DNA from: a virus
DNA: 45,310 nucleotides
IMG/VR virus record: IMGVR_UViG_3300009024_000973
Coordinates: 1 to 45,310 of that record
Reading direction: 5' to 3' (one strand)
Part shown: one piece after another, positions 1 to 7,962 of the stretch
Numbering within the stretch: position 1 is the first letter of the stretch
How the letters are laid out: the number at the start of each line of letters is the position of its first letter
The notes under the pieces: generated by a model
The model's database searches: none
What the model was told of the DNA's origin: nothing
What the model saw: only the letters and a program-made list of their open reading frames with translations
Program-made: the position numbers and the translations under genes

Positions 1-1512
1 AATAGTCATGATGCTGCGATAGCAGTATTCGTAGATAAAGAAATTAAATTTGCTGCACACAGTGAACGTAGTAGTGGGGTTAAGAACGACAAACACCTGA
101 ATCAGAAGCTAATTAATCAAGCACTGGAATTTGGATTTCCTGATACAGTACACTGGTATGAAACACAGTGGTTAAAACGGTTGCGTCAGTTAACAAGTGG
201 ACAATATAAGCTGGCATTGACAAAACCCAGTCCAGTGACCACAATGAGCGAATTTGGTATTGATGCTTGTGATAGTATGCTATTAATGGACGATTATCGT
301 GAAAATCAAACAATGTTTCATAATCACCGCCACCACGCCAGCCATGCCGCCGCGGGGTTTTATACAAGTCCTTTCCGCGATGCCGCCATACTTGTAATTG
401 ATAGTATAGGTGAGTTTGAAACGCTTACTATCTGGCACGGTAAAGATAAAAAAATGCGCAAGCTGTTTAGTCAGAGCTATCCGCACAGTGTTGGGTTATG
501 GTACAGCGCAATGACACAGCGCATTGGCTTAAAGCCCAATGAAGAAGAATATATTCTTATGGGCTGGGCCGCGGTGGGTGATCCTGAGAAATATAAACAA
601 AAAATATTTGACGATTTCTTTGAACCATTTGACGGGACACCAAACATTCGCTTTAAGCAAAACTTGCATCGCGGCTGTTTATGGTGGGCACCAGAACTAA
701 ACACAATACAAGATTATGCAGACATTGCGGCAAGTACACAAGCTGTTTATGAAATGGTATTTGACTACCTAGTAATGAAAACCAAAGAGATTGTAGGTGA
801 CGAAAATATTGTAATCATGGGCGGATGTGCGCTAAATTGCGTTGCCAATGGTCTTGCATATAAGTATTTTGATAATGTATGGATCATGCCTAATCCTGGC
901 GATGCTGGTAGCGCAGTAGGGTGTGTGTTGGATTGGAATAGAGAATTCGTTCCATTTACTACTCCATATTTGGGATATGAAATTAAAGGATCTTATCCTG
1001 TAAACGCAACACTGCAAGAACTAAGTACAGTAGGAATGGTTGGGGTAGCAAATGGAAGAGCTGAGTACGGCCCACGTGCGCTGGGTAATAGGAGTTTGTT
1101 AGCGGACCCAAGAGGACAGGAAATGAAAGACCTTGTTAACACTGTGAAGCGTAGACAAGAGTTTAGACCTTTTGCTCCAGTAATTATGGCTGAACACGTG
1201 CATGACTATTTTGACATGCCAGCGGGTTGCAACCATAGCCCATACATGCAGTTTATTGGGACATGTAAACGTCCTGACTTATATCCTGCAATTACGCACT
1301 TGGACGGTACAAGCCGTGTGCAAACTGTAACACGCGAACAGCATCCTGGATTATACGAATTGCTGGAACGCTGGTATGCGCAAACAGGATGTCCAATGTT
1401 ACTAAATACTTCGTTAAACATTAAAGGCGAACCTATGGTGGATGATGAGGATGACGCTGAACGTTGGACGCGGAAATATAACGTAAAGGTATTAACACGA
1501 GATGACACTTAA
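1..1512 (+). CDS. Carbamoyltransferase of the NodU/CmcH/TobZ family, 5' truncated
   Basis: The open frame enters from the left edge in frame 1, so the true start lies outside the window. The first residues (SHDAAIAVF, then SERSSGVK) fit the N-terminal HDAA and EER-like motifs of the family. A histidine-rich HHASHAA motif follows, where carbamoyl-phosphate-processing members bind metal and nucleotide. The C-terminal YrdC-like/TobZ part is marked by GRAEYGPRALGNRSLL and RPFAPV. Family members transfer a carbamoyl group to a hydroxyl of a small molecule, sugar or nucleotide. The substrate here is unknown. It leads a small cluster with a methyltransferase and an amidotransferase, which suggests small-molecule or nucleotide tailoring. 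Confidence 0.93.
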   Translation, partial: NSHDAAIAVFVDKEIKFAAHSERSSGVKNDKHLNQKLINQALEFGFPDTVHWYETQWLKRLRQLTSGQYKLALTKPSPVTTMSEFGIDACDSMLLMDDYRENQTMFHNHRHHASHAAAGFYTSPFRDAAILVIDSIGEFETLTIWHGKDKKMRKLFSQSYPHSVGLWYSAMTQRIGLKPNEEEYILMGWAAVGDPEKYKQKIFDDFFEPFDGTPNIRFKQNLHRGCLWWAPELNTIQDYADIAASTQAVYEMVFDYLVMKTKEIVGDENIVIMGGCALNCVANGLAYKYFDNVWIMPNPGDAGSAVGCVLDWNREFVPFTTPYLGYEIKGSYPVNATLQELSTVGMVGVANGRAEYGPRALGNRSLLADPRGQEMKDLVNTVKRRQEFRPFAPVIMAEHVHDYFDMPAGCNHSPYMQFIGTCKRPDLYPAITHLDGTSRVQTVTREQHPGLYELLERWYAQTGCPMLLNTSLNIKGEPMVDDEDDAERWTRKYNVKVLTRDDT

Positions 1513-1618
1513 TCCAGTGAAACTAATTAAGCAATGGATCGCCAATTACAAGTATAAGAAGCGGTTAGCTGAAAAACTAAAAAAACTAAAAGACCAAGAC
1601 CCATTTATCTATGATTAA
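1502..1618 (+). CDS. Small basic hypothetical protein, 38 aa
   Basis: The ATG overlaps the end of the carbamoyltransferase by 11 bases, and the frame runs to TAA at 1616-1618, overlapping the next start by 8 bases. The product is rich in lysine and ends in DPFIYD. It looks like one of the very short conserved proteins of T4-like marine phages. No function can be assigned. The tight overlaps on both sides support it being translated. Confidence 0.6.
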   Translation: MTLNPVKLIKQWIANYKYKKRLAEKLKKLKDQDPFIYD

Positions 1619-1808
1619 AGAACGGTATGTAGTCACTCAGTATGGTAAAGCACGGTGTGTTATACTGAGTGACTATCATTACTGGGCAGAACATTATACA
1701 GAACTTCACGAATGGACAACTAATTTTCCCGGCAGTATATTGGAAGGCATGGTATTGCAACTACCTTCTGACGAAGCTGTTTTATTATTCAAACTAACAT
1801 GGACATAA
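1611..1808 (+). CDS. Hypothetical phage protein, 65 aa
   Basis: This short soluble protein has no recognised domain. It contains an aromatic-rich middle (DYHYWAEHY) and a C-terminal hydrophobic strand (AVLLFKLTW). That layout, a polar body followed by a short hydrophobic strand near the C terminus, recurs in other small proteins in this window, such as those at 43547 and 43879. It lies between two tightly packed genes in the same direction. Confidence 0.6.
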   Translation: MIKERYVVTQYGKARCVILSDYHYWAEHYTELHEWTTNFPGSILEGMVLQLPSDEAVLLFKLTWT

Positions 1809-1809
1809 C

Positions 1810-2493
1810 ATGAACCTAAAAATTTTAAACGAATTAGATCGTATTCTAAAACGAAATCCTAGCCTTGAATCTGATAGGCTATCACTATGCCAGGTAGTAA
1901 ACGGCGTATTTGATATTGAATTAGATAATATCTCACCAGTGGTTAGTATATCAGAACTAGCAGATATTATTGACAATGAAGTTTTAACAAAATACTTCAG
2001 TAAAGTATGGCAACCTGAAACAAAAAAATACAAGTATAGCGGACTCGCTATTATTGACGAAGTTAACGCAATGGATCCGACGGCAGTAATTGATATTGGA
2101 TGTGGATACAATGAGTTTAAAGGCAAGATACAAAATTTAATTGGCATTGATCCTTATAATCATCGTGCAGACGTAAAAGCTACTGTATTAGAATACCAAG
2201 TAACAGATATCAAATATGATGTAGCAATTTGTTTGGGTAGCATTAACTTCGGTAGCAGTGACAAAATTATTAAAGAACTTACTGCCGCAGTAAACCTTGT
2301 AAAAGATGGCGGCGTGCTTTATTTCCGTGTAAACCCTGGGCAACAGCATACTGCTCCTGAAAGTCAATGGATTAATTTTTATGATTGGGACCCTGTTTTT
2401 ATTAGTAACATGGCTAAACAATTAAACTGTGAACTACTTGCAATTCGCAAAGATTTAAACCGCATATATTTTGTGTGGCGTAAAGCTAAATGA
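1810..2493 (+). CDS. Class I SAM-dependent methyltransferase-like protein
   Basis: The 227-residue protein has a Rossmann-type motif I (AVIDIGCGYNEF) near residue 95, then an acidic end-of-strand residue (IGIDPY), a YDVAICLGS motif IV-like strand, and VKDGGVLYFRV as a motif VI-like strand. About 90 residues precede the catalytic core and could be a substrate-recognition domain. The target is unknown: DNA, protein, sugar and small molecule are all open. Its stop codon overlaps the next start (ATGA), so translation is probably coupled to the amidotransferase. Confidence 0.75.
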   Translation: MNLKILNELDRILKRNPSLESDRLSLCQVVNGVFDIELDNISPVVSISELADIIDNEVLTKYFSKVWQPETKKYKYSGLAIIDEVNAMDPTAVIDIGCGYNEFKGKIQNLIGIDPYNHRADVKATVLEYQVTDIKYDVAICLGSINFGSSDKIIKELTAAVNLVKDGGVLYFRVNPGQQHTAPESQWINFYDWDPVFISNMAKQLNCELLAIRKDLNRIYFVWRKAK

Positions 2494-3035
2494 TTGTTGG
2501 ACTATCGCAACGAGTAATATATCACAATGGCCAGGCTTACGATTCAACAGATCAAGCCTGGTATCATTATTTTAAAGACCAAGAAATAATACCTATTCCT
2601 AATAGAATAGATCAGGACTTCAAACAACTTGCAAACAAGATAGATGCTTTGGTGTTAACTGGTGGCAATGATCCTAATATTAGGCGTATTACTGAAACAC
2701 GTATGGCTACAGAAATGTTATTATTAAATAAGCCAGTGGTCGGAATATGCCACGGTGCTTTTCTATTAACAACTCTAAATGGCGGTGCGGTAGGCATTAT
2801 AGAAGATCATCACGGCGTATCTCATCGTGTTTATACGAATGGAGAAGAACACGTTGTCAACTCTTATCATACTATGTGCATAAACAAAGCGCCTGAAAAT
2901 GCAATAGTATTAACAACAGACTACGCAGGTTATTGTGAATCTTGGATAGAAGGAAAAATGGCCGCAGTAGTTTGGCATCCTGAACGTATGAAAAACCCAT
3001 ATTTGCCAAAAGAAGTTCAAACCCTTTTGATGTAA
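2490..3035 (+). CDS. Class I glutamine amidotransferase (GATase1 / peptidase C26-like)
   Basis: The protein (181 aa) shows the nucleophile elbow GICHGAFLL, with Cys at about residue 86, and the His-Glu pair in VWHPER near residue 155. These complete the class I triad. An oxyanion-type loop is suggested by VLTGGNDPN. Such domains release ammonia from glutamine for a partner synthetase, or hydrolyse gamma-glutamyl compounds. It is a stand-alone domain, so the acceptor enzyme is separate. The neighbouring methyltransferase and carbamoyltransferase suggest a shared tailoring pathway. A role as ammonia donor for a modified deazaguanine is possible but not shown. Confidence 0.85.
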   Translation: MIVGLSQRVIYHNGQAYDSTDQAWYHYFKDQEIIPIPNRIDQDFKQLANKIDALVLTGGNDPNIRRITETRMATEMLLLNKPVVGICHGAFLLTTLNGGAVGIIEDHHGVSHRVYTNGEEHVVNSYHTMCINKAPENAIVLTTDYAGYCESWIEGKMAAVVWHPERMKNPYLPKEVQTLLM

Positions 3036-3045
3036 TTTTCTGAGG

Positions 3046-3053
3046 CATAAATA
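3046..3053 (+). promoter_or_regulatory. Candidate T4-type late promoter (CATAAATA)
   Basis: The octamer differs by one base from the T4 late consensus TATAAATA. It sits just after the amidotransferase stop and about 8 bases before a run of hairpins. Transcription from it would include the whole structured leader of the ferritin-like gene. Short AT-rich octamers occur by chance, so the call is tentative. Confidence 0.35.
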
Positions 3054-3060
3054 ATAATGC

Positions 3061-3212
3061 AGTAGAGAGTTCTACTGACGATCATCATATGATGAGCCAC
3101 ACAGTCAATAAGCGGAGTCGCAATTGAGTTACTATGTGTGACCCATCTATAATTCACAGAAGTATAGATGTTTTTAAACTATAAAACAAAGTTTTATAGA
3201 ACTATTTTTTTT
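3061..3212 (+). ncRNA. Densely structured leader: five successive hairpins, two with U-tracts
   Basis: Five inverted repeats follow one another. (1) AGTAGA-GAGT-TCTACT at 3061-3076. (2) A perfect palindrome TCATCATATGATGA at 3082-3095. (3) A long interrupted stem 3098-3140 formed by CACACA/TGTGTG, CAAT/ATTG and GCG-GAGT-CGC. (4) CATCTATA/TATAGATG at 3144-3170, extended by TTC/GAA in its loop and followed by T5. (5) CTATAAAAC-AAA-GTTTTATAG at 3179-3199, followed soon by T8 at 3205-3212. Hairpins 4 and 5 resemble intrinsic terminators. The segment could be a small RNA, an attenuator or riboswitch for the downstream operon, or a set of protein operators. No known riboswitch class was recognised. 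Confidence 0.55.
3124..3153 (+). promoter_or_regulatory. Candidate sigma70 promoter inside the structured leader
   Basis: TTGAGT at 3124-3129 is followed by an 18-base spacer and a perfect TATAAT at 3148-3153. The -10 box lies within the CATCTATA/TATAGATG inverted repeat, so that repeat could equally be an operator over the promoter. Transcription would start near 3160 and read the ferritin-like gene at 3234. Confidence 0.45.
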
Positions 3213-3233
3213 ATGATAGAATGGAGAAACATC

Positions 3234-3938
3234 ATGACAACACTAACAGGTAAAGAGTTCGTTGCAAAAATCACAGCAGAGAACAAAGCACTATTCGACG
3301 CATCACGTATGAACACACGTGCATACTTTAATTCAAATCCATCACAAGAACAACTAGTAGAGCACTTCACAGGCCGTATGGTCAACGAGCGCATGAACAT
3401 GTCAGAAATTTCAGCTGCAATTGCTGCAATGCCAGCAAACACACCAGCTGAAGAACTAGAGCTACTAACAAAGCAAGCACTAGACGAAGCAGTTCACTTC
3501 AAGATGGTAAAAGACGTTATCGAACACATCACTGGTACAGAACTAGATGTTGAAGCAGCAATCGCGGCAGAGGCAGCAAAGCCAACAGCTAAGGGCGCAG
3601 CTCTACTAGCAAAGTACGAAGCAACAGACGACAAATCAGCTCTAGCAGCATACCAGCTAGTAGCAGAAGGCCGCGCTGAAGCAGTATGGAACGAAATGGC
3701 AGAATGCATCGAAGACGCATACATCTCAAAAGCATATGCTAAAATTGCAGCAGACGAAGGCTTCCACGCAAACATCGGTGGTCTACGCCTAGCAAAGATA
3801 GCAGTTACAGGTGAAGAGCAAGCTCGTATCCTAGAATTAGTTGATCAAATGCGCAAGGATCTATTCCAGATTTCTTGCTCAAACACAGCGGCAGTAGCAG
3901 AAGCTAAAGAACTAGTAGCAGAAGCATACGGCTGGTAA
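3234..3938 (+). CDS. Ferritin-like di-iron four-helix protein
   Basis: I chose the ATG at 3234 because GGAG lies 7-10 bases upstream. The longer frame from 3168 would run through the T8 tract and hairpin. The 234-residue product is helical, with paired metal-ligand motifs E85xxH88 (EAVHF) and E175xxH178 (DEGFH), plus further Glu residues near 43-52 and in a WNEMAECIED helix. This is the layout of ferritin-like, rubrerythrin-like or R2-like di-iron proteins. It could be an oxidase, an oxygenase or an iron-handling protein. Leu codons are almost all CTA and many Ala codons are GCA, far more biased than its neighbours, which suggests very high expression. It heads the cupin and transporter operon. 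Confidence 0.7.
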   Translation: MTTLTGKEFVAKITAENKALFDASRMNTRAYFNSNPSQEQLVEHFTGRMVNERMNMSEISAAIAAMPANTPAEELELLTKQALDEAVHFKMVKDVIEHITGTELDVEAAIAAEAAKPTAKGAALLAKYEATDDKSALAAYQLVAEGRAEAVWNEMAECIEDAYISKAYAKIAADEGFHANIGGLRLAKIAVTGEEQARILELVDQMRKDLFQISCSNTAAVAEAKELVAEAYGW

Positions 3939-3946
3939 TCAGCTTG

Positions 3947-3970
3947 GGGTTGCTCATTAATGGGCAACCC
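3947..3970 (+). promoter_or_regulatory. GGGTTGC/GCAACCC hairpin between ferritin-like and cupin genes
   Basis: A 7-bp perfect stem flanks a 10-base loop, overlapping the first possible cupin ATG at 3960. No T-run follows, so it is not a typical terminator. It could slow or block cupin translation, stabilise the upstream mRNA end, or act as an attenuator that lowers downstream expression. Confidence 0.45.
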
Positions 3971-4655
3971 ACACATCGAGTATATAGATATGATTAATGT
4001 AAAAAAAGAATATATATCAAATGATCGTTGGGTGTTAAATTTAACAAAGCTGGAAAGTGGCGAATCACGTACTTTTAACCAGCCTGGAGCAAACTATGTT
4101 CTAATTAGAAATTCTGAATTTGAAGACGAAAATAAACTTGTAAAAAGAGCAAATGCTGCCATAATGGTAGCCAATGGTGAGTTTACAGTAAGATGCAAAG
4201 ACAGTGACAGTTCAGCAGTTGTTGTCAACTATCCTGGGCTAAGGTTTTTGGAAAGTAGAATTTTTATCCAAGAAGAAATGGATATTGGTAACTTGACATA
4301 CATGGACGGCGGTAGTAATAGCACAGCTATTAATCCTGGGCGTCTAGGAGATCCAGTTATTAACTATGTTCACTTTCCAGCTGGCATGTATCAAACGCTG
4401 CATACACACCCAAGTCATCGTATAGGATTGATTTTAAAAGGCAATGGAAGAGTGGAATTGGATAACGAAGAAATGTTTCCAATTAATGAAGGCGAGGTAT
4501 TCTTTATGAGACGTAATGAACTGCATAATTTTATTACTGACGATGAAGACGTGCTACTCTTTGTATTTGCACCAGACAGCGGCACTGGCCCAACTGATGA
4601 GGTCAACCCGTTAAAGATTAGAACATATGTAGGCCAACAACGACATGCAAAATAA
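3960..4655 (+). CDS. Cupin-fold protein
   Basis: The C-terminal half has a clear cupin motif pair. LHTHPSHR with a following Gly-rich turn (ILKGNGRVELD) gives motif 1. EGEVFFMRRNELHNF gives motif 2, with His residues placed to bind a metal. The N-terminal half (about residues 25-95) has a similar beta-rich look and may be a second, metal-less cupin. Cupins include dioxygenases, isomerases and small-molecule binders, so no reaction is claimed. The start may be ATG 3960, inside a hairpin, or ATG 3990, which has a nearby GAG. The next gene starts 11 bases before this stop. Confidence 0.75.
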   Translation: MGNPHIEYIDMINVKKEYISNDRWVLNLTKLESGESRTFNQPGANYVLIRNSEFEDENKLVKRANAAIMVANGEFTVRCKDSDSSAVVVNYPGLRFLESRIFIQEEMDIGNLTYMDGGSNSTAINPGRLGDPVINYVHFPAGMYQTLHTHPSHRIGLILKGNGRVELDNEEMFPINEGEVFFMRRNELHNFITDDEDVLLFVFAPDSGTGPTDEVNPLKIRTYVGQQRHAK

Positions 4656-5307
4656 AAAACTATTGATAGTTACCGGGCCACAGGGGTCTGGTAACCATCT
4701 CTTTAGCAGACTTTTCAGCAAACACCCCGAGGTAGCAGGCTGGGAAGAATTGCTAGATAAATATTGGGTACCGAGTGATCAGGAACCCTTTGCTGAATAC
4801 TGGGTCCGCCCAGAACTACTAACTCCGGAGATATTTGAAACACATCAGTATCATATGGCAAATGTGAGCTGTCCTTTCTTTTATGATGGAGTTAGATACG
4901 TTCCTAAAATTTTAGAAGTCGCAGAGCGAGTGAAAAGTTTTGGGGTTGACGTGACGATTGCTATTGTGGTTAGAGACCAGAATATCAATCAAATGCAACA
5001 GTTGCGAGTGCGTAAAGCGCACACTACTCCTATTGCACAAGACTATTACTATAATACTTTGTTAGCGTCTGATTTAGATGTAAACTTTGTGGACCATGAA
5101 GCATTTTTCCTTCACAAACAGCACTATCTAAAATGGATAGGTAAAATACTAGACTTTCCAGTAGCATGGGATGATCCAGAAATTCTAAAATTTATTGACA
5201 AAGACGCAAATCACAAGTATATTAAGTATATTGAAGATTACTGGTTAGACGATATCGTCTTGGCAGGTTGCCAACCAGATAGAAACAATCGATTGAAAAA
5301 TTCATAA
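4645..5307 (+). CDS. P-loop / sulfotransferase-like protein with a degenerate Walker A
   Basis: The N terminus LLIVTGPQGSGNHLFSR resembles a P-loop, but Asn replaces the usual Lys of GxxGxGK. This suggests a sulfotransferase-like or nucleotide-binding fold rather than a standard ATPase. The following helix (KHPEVAGWEELL) and the length of 220 residues fit small sulfotransferase-like proteins. The protein at 35123 begins with the same VTGP...N.L pattern, so the two may be paralogues. Translation is probably coupled to the cupin by an 11-base overlap. Confidence 0.5.
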   Translation: MQNKKLLIVTGPQGSGNHLFSRLFSKHPEVAGWEELLDKYWVPSDQEPFAEYWVRPELLTPEIFETHQYHMANVSCPFFYDGVRYVPKILEVAERVKSFGVDVTIAIVVRDQNINQMQQLRVRKAHTTPIAQDYYYNTLLASDLDVNFVDHEAFFLHKQHYLKWIGKILDFPVAWDDPEILKFIDKDANHKYIKYIEDYWLDDIVLAGCQPDRNNRLKNS

Positions 5308-5324
5308 ATCACAGGAGATGAAAA

Positions 5325-6386
5325 ATGAAGAAAATTCTAATGGGAGCAGTAGCTCTATCCCTTTCTGCATCAGCAGCAATGGCAGATTATACCCTAGTGG
5401 TTCCACAGGAACCAGGTAAAGGTACAAGTGTATGGGCAGAAATTATTGCTCGTAACCTTTCGAAATTTACAGACGAACAGGTAGTTGTTCGCCATGAACC
5501 AGGCGCACGTGATATTCCTGGCTTCAACAAGTTTCATAACGAACTACAAAACGATGATAAGATGATCATGGTTGCACACGGCGGCAACGGCGTATCATTC
5601 CTACTTGATGATGTAGACTACAACTACTTCGAATACGACCTAATCGGTTCAAACAACAACGATATCGTACTAGGCAAGCACGAAGGCGCAGATGAAAAGT
5701 CAGGCGTATGGCGTATTGCTGGCGGCTCAGGCTTTGAGCCAGATGGTGCTGCGATGGCAATGATGCTTTGCGGTCCACAAGCAGACGGCGGTTCAGTTGA
5801 TGCATACCTAGCTTGCTGGCGTGAACGTGCTGTATGGATCAGCGGCGTATCAGGCGGCGAGAAGCGTCTAGGTTTCATGAACCGTGAATTTGATGTTGCA
5901 CGTGAATCACCAGCAGCATGGAACAAGTTCTACAAAGATATCGAAGGCAACGTTCTATGGCTAACACACGGTATCCTAGATCTAGAAACTGGCAAACAAG
6001 TTGAAGATCCAAACTATCCTGGTACACAGTTTGAAGAAAAGTACAAAGAGCTATGGGGTGAATACCCAACCGGTGAACTTTATGATGCTTACAAACTAAC
6101 ACGCAACTGGCGTGACGTTATCCAGAAATCACTCTGGGTACGTGGTGATAATCCAAACACTGAAAAGCTACGTGAAGCACTAAAAGCAATGCTCGCAGAC
6201 GAAGAGTCAATGGCAGAGATCAAAGCACTTGCAGGTGACTATCCTTGGATCGTAGGTGAAGACGGCCCAGCAATGCTAGAGTTCTTGAAAGGTCTAATCA
6301 CAGAGGATGCACTAAAAGCTGCGGTTCGCTGGAACCAAGAAGCATACGGCTTCCCAAGTGTTTACAAGCCACAACTTGTAGAATAA
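5325..6386 (+). CDS. tctC: TctC-like periplasmic substrate-binding protein of a tripartite tricarboxylate transporter
   Basis: AGGAG lies 7 bases before the ATG. A signal peptide is clear: MKK, a hydrophobic core, then ASAAMA with probable cleavage before DYTLVVP. The mature protein opens like Bug/TctC receptors, with a strand and Pro-Gly-Lys-Gly loop (VPQEPGKGTSVWAEII), then a VVRHEPGARDIPGFNKF segment. At 353 residues it is slightly longer than typical receptors of about 320. Family members capture carboxylates such as citrate in the periplasm and deliver them to TctA/TctB. The ligand cannot be read from sequence. It is followed 11 bases later by tctA, and no tctB is present. Confidence 0.82.
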   Translation: MKKILMGAVALSLSASAAMADYTLVVPQEPGKGTSVWAEIIARNLSKFTDEQVVVRHEPGARDIPGFNKFHNELQNDDKMIMVAHGGNGVSFLLDDVDYNYFEYDLIGSNNNDIVLGKHEGADEKSGVWRIAGGSGFEPDGAAMAMMLCGPQADGGSVDAYLACWRERAVWISGVSGGEKRLGFMNREFDVARESPAAWNKFYKDIEGNVLWLTHGILDLETGKQVEDPNYPGTQFEEKYKELWGEYPTGELYDAYKLTRNWRDVIQKSLWVRGDNPNTEKLREALKAMLADEESMAEIKALAGDYPWIVGEDGPAMLEFLKGLITEDALKAAVRWNQEAYGFPSVYKPQLVE

Positions 6387-6396
6387 GGACCAGCTA

Positions 6397-7917
6397 ATGG
6401 AATACGTTATCTGGGCAATACTTGGCACACTTTATGGTATGCTAGTTGGTATCATTCCAATTGCGGGTGTTACTACTGCCCTGATAACTGTCTTTAGCAT
6501 GGGTACATATTTCTTGGCCGACCCCTATTTGGGGTTGGTCTTTTTAACAGCTATCATTGCAAGTTGTGCCAGTGCTGACAGTTATACCAGTATTCTTACA
6601 GGTATTCCTGGCGCAAGCACAACCGCTGCATGTGTTATTGACGGTTATCCAATGGCAAAGAAAGGCCAAGCTGGTCGTGCCATGGGCATTGCTATTGCAG
6701 ACAGCACAGTTAACGGTGTGCTATATGCATTTTTAGCATTTACACTATTGCCATATTACGGCATTATTGTTACACAGTTTGGACGTCCAGAGTTACTGGG
6801 CTTCATGACACTAGCACTTGCAAGTGTTGGATTTGTCGCAAGTAAAAATCCCTGGACTAGCTTATTTGCTATTGCTCTTGGCTTGTTCATTGGTCTAATA
6901 GGGCAAGACCAAGTTGGTAACCCAAGATTTACTTTTGGGTGGGAATACTTGGCTGGTGTAGGCGAAAGTTCACACTTTATGATTGCACTATTGTCAGGAC
7001 TATTTGGTATCCCTGAACTACTGTGGGGATTAAAAGCAGGATCGAAAGCTGTTCCTCCTAAAGCCAGTGATGATTATTGGAATCAACTTAAATGGGGCTT
7101 CCGTGATGTAAGAAAACATTGGCGGGATATGTTACGTGGTGGATTTATTGGATTCATTACAGGACTTATTCCAGGCGTAGGTGGTGCAGTAGGAGACTTC
7201 CTTGCTTACGGCGCAACTAAAGCAGCACACAAAGAGCCACAAGAGGTTCCATTTGGCGAAGGCAACCCTATTGGATTGCTGGGCTGTGAAGGTGCAAACA
7301 ATGCACAAAAAGTAAGTAGTATGATTCCAGCTATGCTGTTTGGTATTCCAGCAGCACCATTTGCAGCAATGGTTATGGCTATTGCAATGTATTTTGGTAT
7401 GGAGATTGGCACTGTACAACTACTAAACGATCGTGAGTTTGTCTGGAGTATGGCGTTTGGTTATATTTTTGGAACAATTGGCGTTGCACTGTTAAGTATT
7501 GTACTATACAAATGGATTATTAAAATTCTGGAAGTACCCTACTGGATTTATGCATCGTTTATTGTACTTGTAATCATATATGCTAACCTACAATACTCAA
7601 ACAGTTGGGAAGATTTAACATTACTTGCTATCTTTAGTATACTAGGTATTTTCCTAAAGTTTGGTAGTATTAGTCGTCCAGCAGTTCTTGTTGCGTTTGT
7701 TGTAGCAGATAAGTTTGACGATTACTTATTCCAGACATTGCGTGTTTATCGTTACCAGCCTTGGGGTGAAACATTCGCTAAACGTTGGGAAAACTTTGAA
7801 TGGAGTAGACTGTTTAGCATCACTGAACATCCAATTTTTATTGGCGCACTTGTAATATCAGTGTTGTTGTTTATCAATAGCTTTAGACGAAAAGACCGTG
7901 GTATAGACTTTACATAA
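6397..7917 (+). CDS. tctA: TctA-family permease of a tripartite tricarboxylate transporter
   Basis: The 506-residue product is strongly hydrophobic, with roughly ten to twelve membrane segments. It carries both family signatures: LTGIPGASTTAACVIDGYPMAKKGQAGRAMG-like repeat 1 near residue 70 (split here as GIPGAST, DGYPMAKKG and GQAGRAMG) and the mirrored GLIPGVGGAVGDFLAYGA near residue 255. Length matches the family (about 500 aa). It imports carboxylates with a cation gradient, normally with small TctB and the TctC receptor. TctB is missing between or beside these genes, so the phage subunit may pair with host TctB or work without it. A strong terminator ends the operon just downstream. Confidence 0.92.
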   Translation: MEYVIWAILGTLYGMLVGIIPIAGVTTALITVFSMGTYFLADPYLGLVFLTAIIASCASADSYTSILTGIPGASTTAACVIDGYPMAKKGQAGRAMGIAIADSTVNGVLYAFLAFTLLPYYGIIVTQFGRPELLGFMTLALASVGFVASKNPWTSLFAIALGLFIGLIGQDQVGNPRFTFGWEYLAGVGESSHFMIALLSGLFGIPELLWGLKAGSKAVPPKASDDYWNQLKWGFRDVRKHWRDMLRGGFIGFITGLIPGVGGAVGDFLAYGATKAAHKEPQEVPFGEGNPIGLLGCEGANNAQKVSSMIPAMLFGIPAAPFAAMVMAIAMYFGMEIGTVQLLNDREFVWSMAFGYIFGTIGVALLSIVLYKWIIKILEVPYWIYASFIVLVIIYANLQYSNSWEDLTLLAIFSILGIFLKFGSISRPAVLVAFVVADKFDDYLFQTLRVYRYQPWGETFAKRWENFEWSRLFSITEHPIFIGALVISVLLFINSFRRKDRGIDFT

Positions 7918-7921
7918 CAAG

Positions 7922-7945
7922 ATGGCGGCGCAAGCCGCCATTTTC
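7922..7945 (+). terminator. Intrinsic terminator after tctA
   Basis: ATGGCGGC and GCCGCCAT form a perfect 8-bp GC-rich stem around a GCAA tetraloop (a stable GNRA-type loop), followed by TTTTC. It lies 5 bases after the tctA stop and separates the transporter operon from the oxygenase cluster. Confidence 0.9.
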
Positions 7946-7949
7946 ATTT

Positions 7950-7957
7950 AATAAATA
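7950..7957 (+). promoter_or_regulatory. Candidate T4-type late promoter (AATAAATA)
   Basis: The octamer differs from TATAAATA at the first base and sits between the terminator and the first oxygenase gene. With T4 geometry the transcript would begin about 6 bases after the last A, which is the A of the ATG at 7963, predicting a leaderless mRNA. Confidence 0.4.
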
Positions 7958-7962
7958 ATTGC

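Noticed and set aside
3168-3233. N-terminal extension of the ferritin-like protein
   Set aside because: It would be translated through the last hairpin and T8 tract, has no ribosome site, and the ATG at 3234 has a good GGAG.
5624-5926. Minus-strand open frame of 100 codons within tctC
   Set aside because: It is antisense to a clear gene with a signal peptide, and its product is low in recognisable structure; a shadow frame.
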